The position numbers were made by a program, and so were the translations under genes. The notes under the pieces are model-generated. The model was not told where the DNA came from. It ran no database searches and saw nothing but the letters and a program-made list of their open reading frames with translations. Below, piece by piece: positions 43,646-52,106 of a stretch of 57,115 bases of DNA. The stretch lies in NCBI GenBank assembly GCA_002256115.1, contig NKIK01000067.1, forward strand, positions 1-57,115. The letters run 5' to 3'. Positions within the stretch are counted from its first letter, which is position 1, and every line of letters starts with the position of its first letter. The DNA is from Burkholderiales bacterium PBB3. Its GTDB lineage: Bacteria; Pseudomonadota; Gammaproteobacteria; Burkholderiales; Burkholderiaceae_C.

Positions 43646-44485
43646 TTAGCCCTGCGCTCGAATTGCGGACGTTATCCGCTTGCTCAAGATCACCGAATCG
43701 GCAGGTTTAGTGGCGTGGTGGACCTGGTTGTAATCCAGCAGCAACGCGATCTCCTTGGACACTTCGGTATTGCCCGTCAGAATGAAGATCGGTGCCTCAG
43801 TAGTGTCTCTGATGGTGGTGATCAGTTCAGCGCAATCCATGTCAGGCAAACCCCAGTCGACAACGAATGCCTTGAAGCGTGACAGTCCTGTTGGATGGCC
43901 CAAAAGACTCTTCGCATTTTCAAATGCCACAACCTTAAAACTGTTGGACATATCGCGGTAGAGAAGGTCACGTTCCGACTTCATGTCTTCCACAATCGCA
44001 AGGGTGCTGCGAGAGAGAAATTCAAGAGATTGCACGCCAATTTCGTCCTCGGCCAATGTCTCTCCAGGATCGAGTGACACCAAGCTGTAACTACCGTCAT
44101 CCAGACGCTTCAATGCGGCTGCACACTCAGCACCTGGAGCTGCGCGCTGAACAACGACAGAGACCAACTCACCGTTGACCATCACCGTCATGCTCGTCGG
44201 GCTTATACGGTTAATGCGATCCATGATCCGGTCAAACGACACTCCGATTTTTCTCAGATCGGCCATCGACTCAGTACTGACTGAGCTTAGTCCTTTGAGG
44301 ATGCGATAGGGCTGTGTCCGTGTCATACCCAACACTTTCGCCAGCGCCGCCGTGCGGCCGGGCCCTTTCTCGAACCCTAGCGAATCCAGCTCTGTGTTCA
44401 AGGCTGCCGCAAAGGCCAATTGCAAGTCATTTCGACCAGAATCAGTCGTTGTTGCTGCATATGTTCGGTCGTTCGTGCTAGGCAT
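43646..44485 (-). CDS. HTH-receiver response regulator, copy 3
   Basis: A 279-residue paralogue of the regulator at 28265, very similar throughout and of identical length. HTH AALAKVLGMTRTQPYRILKG, acidic pair in AIVEDMK, Asp in VVDWGLPD, Thr in ILTGN and Lys in TKPAD are all conserved. The start at 44485 is chosen by alignment with copy 1. Upstream DNA shares the GCGACAATA-GGAAA motif. It flanks the peptide-sensing region on the right as copy 1 flanks it on the left, and could be phosphorylated by either kinase. Confidence 0.82.
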   Translation of the reverse strand: MPSTNDRTYAATTTDSGRNDLQLAFAAALNTELDSLGFEKGPGRTAALAKVLGMTRTQPYRILKGLSSVSTESMADLRKIGVSFDRIMDRINRISPTSMTVMVNGELVSVVVQRAAPGAECAAALKRLDDGSYSLVSLDPGETLAEDEIGVQSLEFLSRSTLAIVEDMKSERDLLYRDMSNSFKVVAFENAKSLLGHPTGLSRFKAFVVDWGLPDMDCAELITTIRDTTEAPIFILTGNTEVSKEIALLLDYNQVHHATKPADSVILSKRITSAIRAQG

Positions 44486-45066
44486 AAGAATCAAAAGTTG
44501 TTTCCATATTGTCGCTCAGAACCAACGAATGCCCTACTAACGAACTTTGTGTAAGTCGATTTGAGATTCACTATAAGCAACAGCCTGCAATACACGATCT
44601 AAAATTACTATTTCTCCAGTACTATCACGATGTGCGTGTGATAGAACATTTGAGCAGACGTGTGAGCCCGCTTGATGTACTAACTGGGCCATGATTTTGA
44701 ACGACCGGGTTCGCGGCAGACTTGAAGTCTACGACTGACTCACCGGCATCTCGATGAACGTTCCGCAAGCAGTCATTCGTGAAAGACAGGTTTCGCCCGC
44801 ACTGCGGGTCTACACTCTGCACGAACGGCAGTTATTCCATCAAGAAAAACGGCGATGTGCCCAGACCAATCCAGTTTTGCGGAATCACTAGCGGCTTGCC
44901 AGCTTTGACTAGCCAAACAAACCAAGAATGAAGGCCTATTGGGTCGTCATCTTTAAAGGTGTAACAACTGACTTCTTGTTTGACTTGGCTTCTTTACCAA
45001 CCTCTTCCACTCTGAAGGGTCTAGTTGTGAAGGCGTTGGCCTCTCCTTTTGCGTTGAAAGAACGAT
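44486..45066. other. intergenic region with degenerate dispersed repeat
   Basis: The first 60 bases hold the regulator 3 leader. The rest has no convincing gene. It contains one copy of a repeat also seen at 49806-49950, with a core GACAGGTTTCGCCCGCACTG at 44785-44804 whose CCCGCA/TGCGGG part can form a small hairpin. Confidence 0.5.
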
Positions 45067-45495
45067 ATGGCATTTATCAACGAGCCCATTCCAGTGGACA
45101 AACTGCAAAATTTCGATTTCAGCGTTTTCAGTGATTACTTTGGCCGACCGTTTAAGTTTCCGAACTATGGGCAACACCAGTGGACGATTGACCACGAAGA
45201 AAACGTGTTCCTGATCTTCACGAGTGCGGGTGGGGGCAAGCACGTTGGTAGTGCAGAAAATGAACGATATGGATTGTGGTGCAAAGGAAATGTCGTGCAC
45301 GTTGAAGCCGATCTGGTGCTTTCGGGAGACGCTGAGGGGCAATTGCTGACCTGGGACAACGCAAAACTCTTCGTACCGCCTCAGCTGATACATCGACGCG
45401 ATGAATTCCGTGAGTGGATCCAACAAGCACTGAACGCTCTTGGATTGCATGACAACCGTAGCTGTGTTTATTCGGTCGTCATTAATTTCCAATAA
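45067..45495 (+). CDS. hypothetical protein
   Basis: A 142-residue protein of ordinary folded-protein composition (WTIDHEENVFLIFTSAGGGK, then ERYGLWCKGNVVHVEADL). No signal peptide and no family recognised. The strand choice is based on composition. A longer opposite-strand frame is a shadow. It ends 12 bases before a second small frame that carries an internal stop. Small pairs like this in accessory DNA are sometimes toxin/immunity genes, but no motif supports that. Confidence 0.55.
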   Translation: MAFINEPIPVDKLQNFDFSVFSDYFGRPFKFPNYGQHQWTIDHEENVFLIFTSAGGGKHVGSAENERYGLWCKGNVVHVEADLVLSGDAEGQLLTWDNAKLFVPPQLIHRRDEFREWIQQALNALGLHDNRSCVYSVVINFQ

Positions 45496-45507
45496 CGCCA
45501 TCACACC

Positions 45508-45867
45508 ATGACAACACCTCAAGACGTACAAGTGGAATTTGAGGTCAGTTGCGGGTCCGTGTCGAGAGGCACGTTGGCTCATCGATATTCTGGCAGACCC
45601 GGCGTGGCTCACGTCTGCCAGTTCTTAGAAATGGCTCGAACTTGATACAAATTGGGCGAACGCGCCCCATGGCCGCTTTCGACCGCACAGCAGGTCTGGT
45701 CATTCCTCGCTACCCGACCTTCACTTTTGAATACGCGCTTCGAAGAGAAGTGGCTGGCGCTACATGACGCCATTGGGAAGTTGATCCGATCGAACTGGCC
45801 GGTTGCCTCAGACCATCCCATCATCGAGATACGGTTAGAAACCGGCTGTTATAGTTTTTCCGATTGA
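45508..45867 (+). pseudogene. small hypothetical gene with in-frame TGA
   Basis: One reading frame runs from ATG at 45508 to the stop at 45865-45867, but has a TGA at 45643-45645 (codon 46; context MART-stop-YKLGE). Without it the product would be 118 residues. The part after the stop (FEEKWLALHDAIGKLIRSNW) looks as protein-like as the part before. A single nonsense mutation is the simplest reading. Selenocysteine is unlikely, as no SECIS-like hairpin was recognised. Confidence 0.5.
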
Positions 45868-45889
45868 AGTTCAAGTTGGGAGATCGGCC

Positions 45890-47554
45890 ATGCGTTGGGC
45901 ACTTTACGGAGCGGTCGCTCTCTTTCTGATGGCCTCGGTCGCAATCCAGGTCACACAACCAACCGACGTCACCACCCAGGCCCAGCTGGATCAGATGCTG
46001 CGCCAACGCTACCTGGGCGACAACAGCGGCGTGTGCGTGCTAGCGGCGGTAGTGCAGCCCGCTGGCGTGGTTCGCAGCCGCATGTGCGCCAAGCCGCGCC
46101 CGGAAGGCGAGCCGCCGTGGGATGCCGCCTTCGAAATCGGCTCCATTACAAAGACAATGACCGCATTCCTCGTGGCCGACTTGATTGAAAGCGGCAAATG
46201 GTCGCTTGACGATCCACTGGCCATGCACTTGCCCCCCGGTACACAAGTGCCACGCCAAGGCGAGCGACAGATTCTGCTGCGCGACGTTGTCACCCATCGC
46301 TCTGGCTTGCCTAGGACGCCAAGCCTTCCCGCCACAGACCCGGAAAAGCCCTTCGCCAGCCTCACGGAGGCAGATCTGCTGGCTTGGCTGAGCGACATGC
46401 GCTTGAGGGAGCCTATTGGCACGAGGTTTGAATACTCCAACTTCGCAATGATGCTGTTGTCGCTGGCCGTGGCCCATGCCTACGGAACAGATTTTGAAAC
46501 GGCGCTGCGCTCGCATCTGTTTGCGCCGCTGAACATGCGGGGCGCCTCCATCAACCAGCCGCCGCCCGGCCAGCCGCAAGCCACCGGCCACCATCGTTAC
46601 GGTGACACAGTTCCGGCCACGATATTTCCCACTAACCTTGCCGGCGTGGGCGGCGTGCGTGCCACGCTGGACGACATGGTGAAGTACGTGCAAGCCGAGA
46701 TCCGCCTAGACAACACGCCGGTGGGGGTGCGCATGCGCCGCACCCAGCAGAAGTTGACCAGCGACTTCGCGATGAACTGGATGGTGTATCAAGACGAGGG
46801 GCGTCAGCTGGTACTGCATGACGGTGGCACCGTTGGCTTCACAAGCATGGTGGTAGTTGACCCAGTGAAGCAGCGAGGGGTCGTCATCCTGTCAGACGTG
46901 GGGGCGCACGAGATTCACGAGACGCTAGAGGAATTCGCCCTGGCCTTAGTAGGTGCCAGAGGCATCGTCCTCCCGCTGCCCGAGGACCAGCGGGACGTGC
47001 CGCCGGAACTATCCGCCGCGCTGGTGGGCGACTACGACCTGGCTGGCCTGCCCGTGCATGTTTGGGATGCCAAGGGTCGATTGATGGTCCAGGCCCGGGG
47101 CCAGCCCGCCCACGAATACCGTCTGGAGAGCCGTGGCGACTCCAATCTCTACAACGTGGACAACGGTATGAAGCTTACCGTGCTCTACAACGAACCCTTC
47201 ACAAATCTCCGCCGCAAAGCCGCTGGCTTTAGGGTGCATCAGTGGAACGGGAGGGTGGAGGCGGTTCGCAAGGGCAGTGAACCACAATTGAGCGCCAGGA
47301 ACCCACAGTGGCAACCCTGGGCAGGCGAGTACTGGTTCGACCCCGATTTTGGTTTACGCGTGTTCGAACACTATGTACTCCTAAAAGCCCAGGTAACGGC
47401 TCAACCAGCCTACGACGTGGAGGTGACCGGGTCGGACCAAATAGAGATCAAACGGCTTGGTGCTGTAGTGCGATTTAACCGCGACGACAAAGGCCAAGTG
47501 GTCAGCGCCACACTAACGCAAAACGGGCGAGTGTTGCAGGGGCTCAAGAGGTAG
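45890..47554 (+). CDS. class C beta-lactamase-family serine hydrolase
   Basis: A 554-residue protein with an N-terminal signal or membrane segment (residues 1-22). Motifs of the AmpC/penicillin-binding-protein-like family are present: SITK with nucleophile Ser near residue 86, Y-S-N near residue 183 and an HDGGT element near residue 321. A C-terminal domain of about 180 residues follows (AALVGDYDLAGLPVHVWDAK), as in DD-peptidase or esterase-like members. The family covers beta-lactamases, D-aminopeptidases and esterases. The length and extra domain argue against a true antibiotic-resistance AmpC. GC content is higher than in its neighbours, suggesting a separate origin. Confidence 0.82.
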   Translation: MRWALYGAVALFLMASVAIQVTQPTDVTTQAQLDQMLRQRYLGDNSGVCVLAAVVQPAGVVRSRMCAKPRPEGEPPWDAAFEIGSITKTMTAFLVADLIESGKWSLDDPLAMHLPPGTQVPRQGERQILLRDVVTHRSGLPRTPSLPATDPEKPFASLTEADLLAWLSDMRLREPIGTRFEYSNFAMMLLSLAVAHAYGTDFETALRSHLFAPLNMRGASINQPPPGQPQATGHHRYGDTVPATIFPTNLAGVGGVRATLDDMVKYVQAEIRLDNTPVGVRMRRTQQKLTSDFAMNWMVYQDEGRQLVLHDGGTVGFTSMVVVDPVKQRGVVILSDVGAHEIHETLEEFALALVGARGIVLPLPEDQRDVPPELSAALVGDYDLAGLPVHVWDAKGRLMVQARGQPAHEYRLESRGDSNLYNVDNGMKLTVLYNEPFTNLRRKAAGFRVHQWNGRVEAVRKGSEPQLSARNPQWQPWAGEYWFDPDFGLRVFEHYVLLKAQVTAQPAYDVEVTGSDQIEIKRLGAVVRFNRDDKGQVVSATLTQNGRVLQGLKR

Positions 47555-47715
47555 GCGTCGATCAATTTTGACAGCCATCCTCAGACGCAATTGACGGTGA
47601 CTTCAGGCCCAAAGTGGTCTTTTTGGCCGCCCTTAAGCGGCCATTCAAATGCACTATTCAAGTAAGAATAAACCCGAGTGCTGAGCAATTAAGTCGAACG
47701 ACTTGAACCGACTCC
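47555..47715. other. convergent intergenic region with perfect stem
   Basis: TGGCCGC-CCTTAA-GCGGCCA near 47626-47645 forms a 7-bp stem between convergent genes. The T run lies upstream rather than downstream on the plus strand, so it is not a canonical intrinsic terminator. Confidence 0.4.
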
Positions 47716-48192
47716 TCACTCCACGAAGCCAAGCTGGACCATCTTTTTCATGCCACTGAACCACCACTTCATCATGAACGCCTTCCCATTGATGAAGTAC
47801 ACATCCACATGGTCTCCAGATGCTGACTCATCCTTTGGGTCAACGAGCCAAGTCGATCGGTGGATCGTCCCACGCCAGCTTTGGATGCTTCCTTCACTTG
47901 ATGGACTGCGTCTAACAGTTTGTCGACCAAAGAACTTAGCGCATGCAGCTTCAGACGCACCGGAGGGGATACCTTTCAACAGGGATTGAAAGAAGGCATC
48001 CTCGGCTTCGGTGAGCTCAAGTTCCAGGTCCTCACCACAGAGTACGAACTTCTCACAAACTTTCATGACGTGGGGCTCGGTACCCCACTTCTGCGCATTG
48101 CTTGAAAGGGCGCATAACAGTATCGTCAAAAAAAGAAATGCTCGGCGCACCTGGCTAGCCCCTACGCTGCAGACGAACGAAGCCACGGCCAT
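47716..48192 (-). CDS. hypothetical secreted protein
   Basis: A 158-residue protein with a signal-like N-terminus (RRAFLFLTILLCALSSNAQ, cleavage near residue 34). The mature domain has Cys residues (VCEKFVLCGED, SEAACAKFFG) and an aromatic C-terminus (FMMKWWFSGMKKMVQLGF). The beta-strand pattern (WRGTIHRSTWLVDPKDESAS) suggests a small periplasmic protein. No family is recognised. It is on the same strand as the Sel1 protein but 106 bases away. Confidence 0.55.
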   Translation of the reverse strand: MAVASFVCSVGASQVRRAFLFLTILLCALSSNAQKWGTEPHVMKVCEKFVLCGEDLELELTEAEDAFFQSLLKGIPSGASEAACAKFFGRQTVRRSPSSEGSIQSWRGTIHRSTWLVDPKDESASGDHVDVYFINGKAFMMKWWFSGMKKMVQLGFVE

Positions 48193-48298
48193 CCGACTCG
48201 GAAAACCCGTGAAAAATGGTATTCAAATGCTGCCGCATAGTTCTAGAAAGCGTCCTAGTGCTGGTGTCACACATGCCAGACTGCTACAACGCTGGCCA

Positions 48299-49000
48299 TT
48301 AATTGACTTCTTTGGGGAGAGGTGAACCCAGTTTCAATTTAGACGCTACTTCCTTCGCTCTGAGCAACTGACTTGGGGTCATCCTTGACTCAACAATTCC
48401 TCTGTGTCCCGCACTTGCGGAGTCATTTGGCGAGGCCACGCTGAAGACTACGTACGACATCATTAAATCTTTCGGCACGCCAGGTGCTCCGCTGGCGTAA
48501 ATCACTCCTAAGTTGAACACAGAGGCCCAAAGACCTGCTTCTATAGCCTTGCGATAGTAGGCAACCGACTGCCTGTAGTCCTGTGGGACGCCGGTTCCAT
48601 AGGAGTACATAAGAGCAATGTTGTGACTTGCTCGCGGAACGCCCTGATCGGAAGCCTTCTTCCACCAATTGACCGCTTGGACGACGTCCTTTGTTACACC
48701 ATTGCCCGAGTAATACAGAGTACCAAGTTCCAACTGGGCGTCTGCATACCCTTGCAATGCAGAGCTTTCGGTGTTTGAGAACGCGAGCTTGGGATTCTTT
48801 TCGGCACCTTTACCCCACTGGTACATCAGACCAACAGCGTTTTGGGCGGCAGCATTTCCAGCCTCTGCCAAAGGAGATAGCTCAATGAATGCAGTGCTGT
48901 AGTTCTCGGCCTTGAAGGCTGCTAAGCCTTCCTCAAGTCCGGCATGAGCGGAAAAGCAAATGCAAAGATGTAAAGCTAGTAGCCAGCTTCGATTTTTCAT
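48299..49000 (-). CDS. secreted Sel1-repeat (SLR) protein
   Basis: A 233-residue protein with a signal peptide (cleavage near SAHAG, residue 21). About four Sel1-type repeats of 36 residues follow: AAAQNAVGLMYQWGKGAEKN, DAQLELGTLYYSGNGVTKDV, RASHNIALMYSYGTGVPQDY and SVFNLGVIYASGAPGVPKDL. Such proteins are periplasmic scaffolds for protein interactions and occur in envelope regulation, virulence and stress responses. The partner is not visible. The C-terminal 45 residues are outside the repeats. Confidence 0.8.
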   Translation of the reverse strand: MKNRSWLLALHLCICFSAHAGLEEGLAAFKAENYSTAFIELSPLAEAGNAAAQNAVGLMYQWGKGAEKNPKLAFSNTESSALQGYADAQLELGTLYYSGNGVTKDVVQAVNWWKKASDQGVPRASHNIALMYSYGTGVPQDYRQSVAYYRKAIEAGLWASVFNLGVIYASGAPGVPKDLMMSYVVFSVASPNDSASAGHRGIVESRMTPSQLLRAKEVASKLKLGSPLPKEVN

Positions 49001-49455
49001 TAGACAGCCTTCGAGAACGAAATGTCGGCGAATTATCTGTTCAAACCTTCATACCCAAAGTTGAATGAACTTTTATGGAAAAAGTTGTCACAAGCCTCCA
49101 ATACTTAAAGCGGTGGACTTCACCCGCTCACGTAGACCTGTTTCTAATGCCGGCAAGCGAACAATCGTGGATGACTGTTGCTGGCCCTGTCCTGCTAAAA
49201 ACTAACGGGATTTGTATGATAGGTTTCGCCCGCATTGGGGTCCGCCTAGTCAAAAAACCGATGGCCAAGCCCCAGATAGCAGCCAAATCGCAGAAGCCAA
49301 AACTAACGCCCCAGCGACTTGAACCACGGATGCTGTAATCCCGCTTGCAGAGTCCTGCTCGCTGAGGCGCTCTCCAGGATACCAACCAAGCGTCAAGATT
49401 CGGAGTGAGAACCAGCCAACGGACTAGAAGACCATCTCTACAGTGAAATCCCAGC
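49001..49455. other. intergenic region with degenerate repeat
   Basis: No convincing gene. It contains AACGGGATTTGTATGATAGG at 49204-49223 running on into TTTCGCCCGC, a repeat unit also found at 56971-56996 and related to cores at 44785 and 49901. A 126-codon minus-strand frame here crosses the repeat and is rejected. Confidence 0.45.
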
Positions 49456-49795
49456 CTAGCCACCAATGTCATCATCCTCGCCACCAGTGCAACGTTCGAC
49501 AGCCGCACGCTGGAGTTGTTCTACCACCGCTGGGTGCCCCTTTTCCACAAGAGAGGCCTCAAGCTCCGCTGATAGTTTTGGGGCAATTGATCGAAGCGTC
49601 GCCATGTGCTTTAACTATTGGTATATCTCGCAATTTTGCGGGACAAGGGAGCCAGTCGGATAACGCGGCAATGAATAATTGAAACTCATCATGTGAATCA
49701 ATTGCTTGCGAGCAACGACCAGATAGATGTACAGGTATATTGAAAACGGCAAAGTCGTTGAGTAGCTTAGCCCAACTTTGCTTAGTTACCTTCAA
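49456..49795 (-). pseudogene. frameshifted small hypothetical gene
   Basis: The frame from a TTG at 49795 (SWAKLLNDFAVFNIPVHLSG, then DEFQLFIAALSDWLPCPAKL) reaches a stop at 49559. A second frame continues protein-like as KLSAELEASLVEKGHPAVVE to 49456. The switch point is a CCCCAAAA tract (on the minus strand) near 49580, where loss of one A would join the frames into about 113 residues. A homopolymer indel or programmed slippage could explain it. No family recognised. Confidence 0.55.
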
Positions 49796-49805
49796 ACTGT
49801 GAGAG

Positions 49806-49994
49806 CTTTAGGAGCGCCCGATTTCGCGGCAGCGTGAAGTCTACGACTGACCCACCAACAGCACCTCGATGAACATGCTGCAAGCGGTCATTTATGAAAA
49901 ACTGGTTTCGCCCGCCTTGCGGGTCCACAACTTGCTCCGAACCTGACACCCAATTTTGAACGACCGCATCGGAGAAACGTGGCTGGCTCTACAA
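49806..49994. repeat. degenerate dispersed repeat, copy next to IS1182 element
   Basis: Shares with 44687-44830 several blocks in the same order: TTCGCGGCAG, TGAAGTCTACGACTGAC, CACCTCGATGAAC and TTTCGCCCGC, the last followed by TGCGGGTC. The IS1182-family element is inserted at its right side. Confidence 0.65.
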
Positions 49995-51675
49995 GGCCGA
50001 GGCTGTGTGAAAACCCCCTTGAATCTGACGCCGTGTTTGCTATGAATTAGCAAGCGTTGCGGAGGATTGAGGATGTCCAGATTCATTGAAGGTCAATACA
50101 GAAGCCAAGTCACATTGCTGCCAGAGTGCTTGGATGATTACATCGCTGATGACAACACCGTGCGGGTAGTCGATGCCTTCATCAATGAACTCGACATGGT
50201 CGCCCTAGGCTTTGAAGGAGCTACACCCGCAGTAACAGGGCGTCCTTCGTACCATCCAGCCGCCATGCTCAAGATCTATCTGTATGGCTACCTCAACCGG
50301 ATTGCATCGAGCCGACGCTTGGAGCGCGAATGCCAGCGCAATGTCGAACTCATGTGGCTCACCGGCAGGCTATCTCCTGACTTCAAGACCATTGCAGACT
50401 TCCGCCGCAGCAACAGCGCAGGCATTCGCAACGTGTGTCGCCGCTTCGTCGTGCTGTGCCGTGATCTCAAACTCTTTAGCCAGGCCTTGGTGGCGATCGA
50501 CGGCAGCAAGTTCAAGGCAGTGAACTCACGGGACTGCAACTTCACCCAGGGCAAGATCGACAAGCGTCAGGAGCAGATCGAAGAGAGTATCCAGCGCTAC
50601 CTCAGTGCCCTGGAAACCGCAGACCGCACACAGCCTATTGAAATTGAAGCGAAGACCGTTCGGCTCAAGGACAAGATTGCACGCTTGCGTCAGCGCATGA
50701 GTGAGCTCGACGCCATCAAAGAGCAACTCAAAACACAGCCCGACGGACAAATATCCACGACTGACCCCGATGCACGCTCCATGGCAACCAGCGCCAAAGG
50801 CTCAGGCATGGTGGCTTACAACGTACAAGTGGCCGTGGATGCCAAACACCACTTGATCGTTGCGCATGAAGTCACTAACGCAGTTAGTGATCGAGCACAA
50901 CTGAGCCCCATGGCGCAAGCCGCGCGTGAAGCCATGGGCAAGAAAAAGCTACTTGCTCTGGCTGATCGCGGCTACTTTAGTGGCCCGCAGATCAAAGCCT
51001 GTGCCGATGTCGGCATAGCGGTTGTGCTGCCCAAGCCCACAACCTCCAATGCCAAGGCACAGGGGCGGTTCGACAAAGCGGACTTCACCTATATCAAGAA
51101 AGACGATGAATACCAGTGCCCAGCTGGGCAGAGGGCCATCTTTCGTATGGTCACGGAAGAAAAAGGAATGATGCTTCGCCGCTACTGGAGCAGCGCCTGT
51201 CCCAAGTGTCCACTGAGGGCGCAGTGCACGCCCAGCGCATACAGACGCATAACGCGCTGGGAACACGAAGAGGTGTTGGAAGCTGTACAGCGCCGCCTCG
51301 AGAGCTCACCGGAATCCATGACCATCAGACGCAGCACTGTTGAGCATGTGTTCGGAACGCTCAAGGGCTGGATGGGCTACACGCACTTCCTGACACGCCG
51401 GTTGCCGCACGTAGGGGCCGAGATGAGCCTCAACGTACTGGCCTATAACTTCAAGCGGGTGTTGAGTATCTTGGGGTTTGAGAAAATGATGAAGGCAATG
51501 AGATTGGTAGGGGCATGAGCCCTTTGCCTTCATTAGAGGCGTTCAAATGGGGGCTATTCGGGCGCACAGAGCCTCTTGAGCAACTCGGAGACCGCGTCAA
51601 TCAAAAAATCAACTTATGTTGGCCGGGCTAACTTTGCAGACAGGTATTTTTGGACGTTTCCACACAGCCTCGGCC
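49995..51675 (+). mobile_element. IS1182-family insertion sequence, about 1.68 kb
   Basis: Terminal inverted repeats GGCCGAGGCTGTGTG at 49995-50009 and its complement at 51661-51675, continuing imperfectly as AAAAC/GGAAAC. One intact transposase gene lies between. I see no clear flanking direct repeat. The outer GGCCGA/TCGGCC part may be target palindrome rather than element. Confidence 0.85.
50073..51518 (+). CDS. IS1182-family transposase
   Basis: A 481-residue DDE transposase. The N-terminal DUF772-type domain (RPSYHPAAMLKIYLYGYLNR, then LMWLTGRLSPDFKTIADFRR) is followed by VAIDGSKFKAVNS (first Asp), LALADRGYFSG (second Asp) and a C-terminal EHVFGTLKGWMG (Glu). A Cys cluster (CPKCPLRAQC) near residue 375 is typical of the IS1182 family. 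The start at 50073 is preferred because GGAGGA lies 6 bases upstream. The gene looks intact and so possibly active. Confidence 0.93.
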   Translation: MSRFIEGQYRSQVTLLPECLDDYIADDNTVRVVDAFINELDMVALGFEGATPAVTGRPSYHPAAMLKIYLYGYLNRIASSRRLERECQRNVELMWLTGRLSPDFKTIADFRRSNSAGIRNVCRRFVVLCRDLKLFSQALVAIDGSKFKAVNSRDCNFTQGKIDKRQEQIEESIQRYLSALETADRTQPIEIEAKTVRLKDKIARLRQRMSELDAIKEQLKTQPDGQISTTDPDARSMATSAKGSGMVAYNVQVAVDAKHHLIVAHEVTNAVSDRAQLSPMAQAAREAMGKKKLLALADRGYFSGPQIKACADVGIAVVLPKPTTSNAKAQGRFDKADFTYIKKDDEYQCPAGQRAIFRMVTEEKGMMLRRYWSSACPKCPLRAQCTPSAYRRITRWEHEEVLEAVQRRLESSPESMTIRRSTVEHVFGTLKGWMGYTHFLTRRLPHVGAEMSLNVLAYNFKRVLSILGFEKMMKAMRLVGA

Positions 51676-51687
51676 CAAAGCCGACTT

Positions 51688-51960
51688 TCAAGTTTTCGCC
51701 ACGACGGGCAGTTCCCGACTAAAAGCCGAAATTTGTCTATTCGGATTCATTACCCAATAGCTGTCCTTCAGACTTGATGCAATACAGGAACATTGGCCTA
51801 CGTCAATTTGGCGGGCGCAGTCAATCTTGTGGCCACGCCAATCGACTGCTACAGACCTTTTCTGACTGCGGATGCGCAGATATCTGCCCTCTACGCCTAC
51901 AGACACGATCCCGGACGCACATAGCCCGGTAAACAACAGCGACCAGCTATAGTGACGCAA
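51688..51960 (-). CDS. possible small secreted protein
   Basis: A 90-codon frame with a TTG start and a hydrophobic signal-like N-terminus (WSLLFTGLCASGIVSVGVEG). Two mature Cys residues are close together (VGQCSCIAS). The C-terminus (SRELPVVAKT) overlaps repeat-like DNA next to the IS1182 element, so it may be truncated or extended. No clear Shine-Dalgarno. No family. Confidence 0.4.
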   Translation of the reverse strand: MRHYSWSLLFTGLCASGIVSVGVEGRYLRIRSQKRSVAVDWRGHKIDCARQIDVGQCSCIASSLKDSYWVMNPNRQISAFSRELPVVAKT

Positions 51961-52106
51961 TCGGTCTACTGCGCACTTTGAAAAGTGGCTCTAACTCGGC
52001 TTCGGTAGGGAGCAAGTGCCGTGACGGTCAGAATTAAATTGGTGCAGTCCACAGTCGCTAGGCGACTCGGAGATTTGCCACCTCAATCGGGAAGGCGAGG
52101 TTGAAT

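Noticed and set aside
44953..45612. 219-codon minus-strand frame
   Set aside because: Mirrors the more protein-like plus-strand gene at 45067-45495 and lacks a ribosome binding site.
45643..45645. Selenocysteine codon
   Set aside because: Context gives no selenoprotein family and no recognisable SECIS-like hairpin. A nonsense mutation is simpler.
46040..46693. 217-codon minus-strand frame within the beta-lactamase-family gene
   Set aside because: Shadow of the plus-strand gene, which has all family motifs.
47626..47645. Intrinsic terminator between convergent genes
   Set aside because: The stem is good but no T run follows it on either strand.
49128..49508. 126-codon minus-strand frame with hydrophobic stretches
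   Set aside because: It crosses a dispersed degenerate repeat and overlaps the second frame of the frameshifted gene at 49456. No ribosome binding site.
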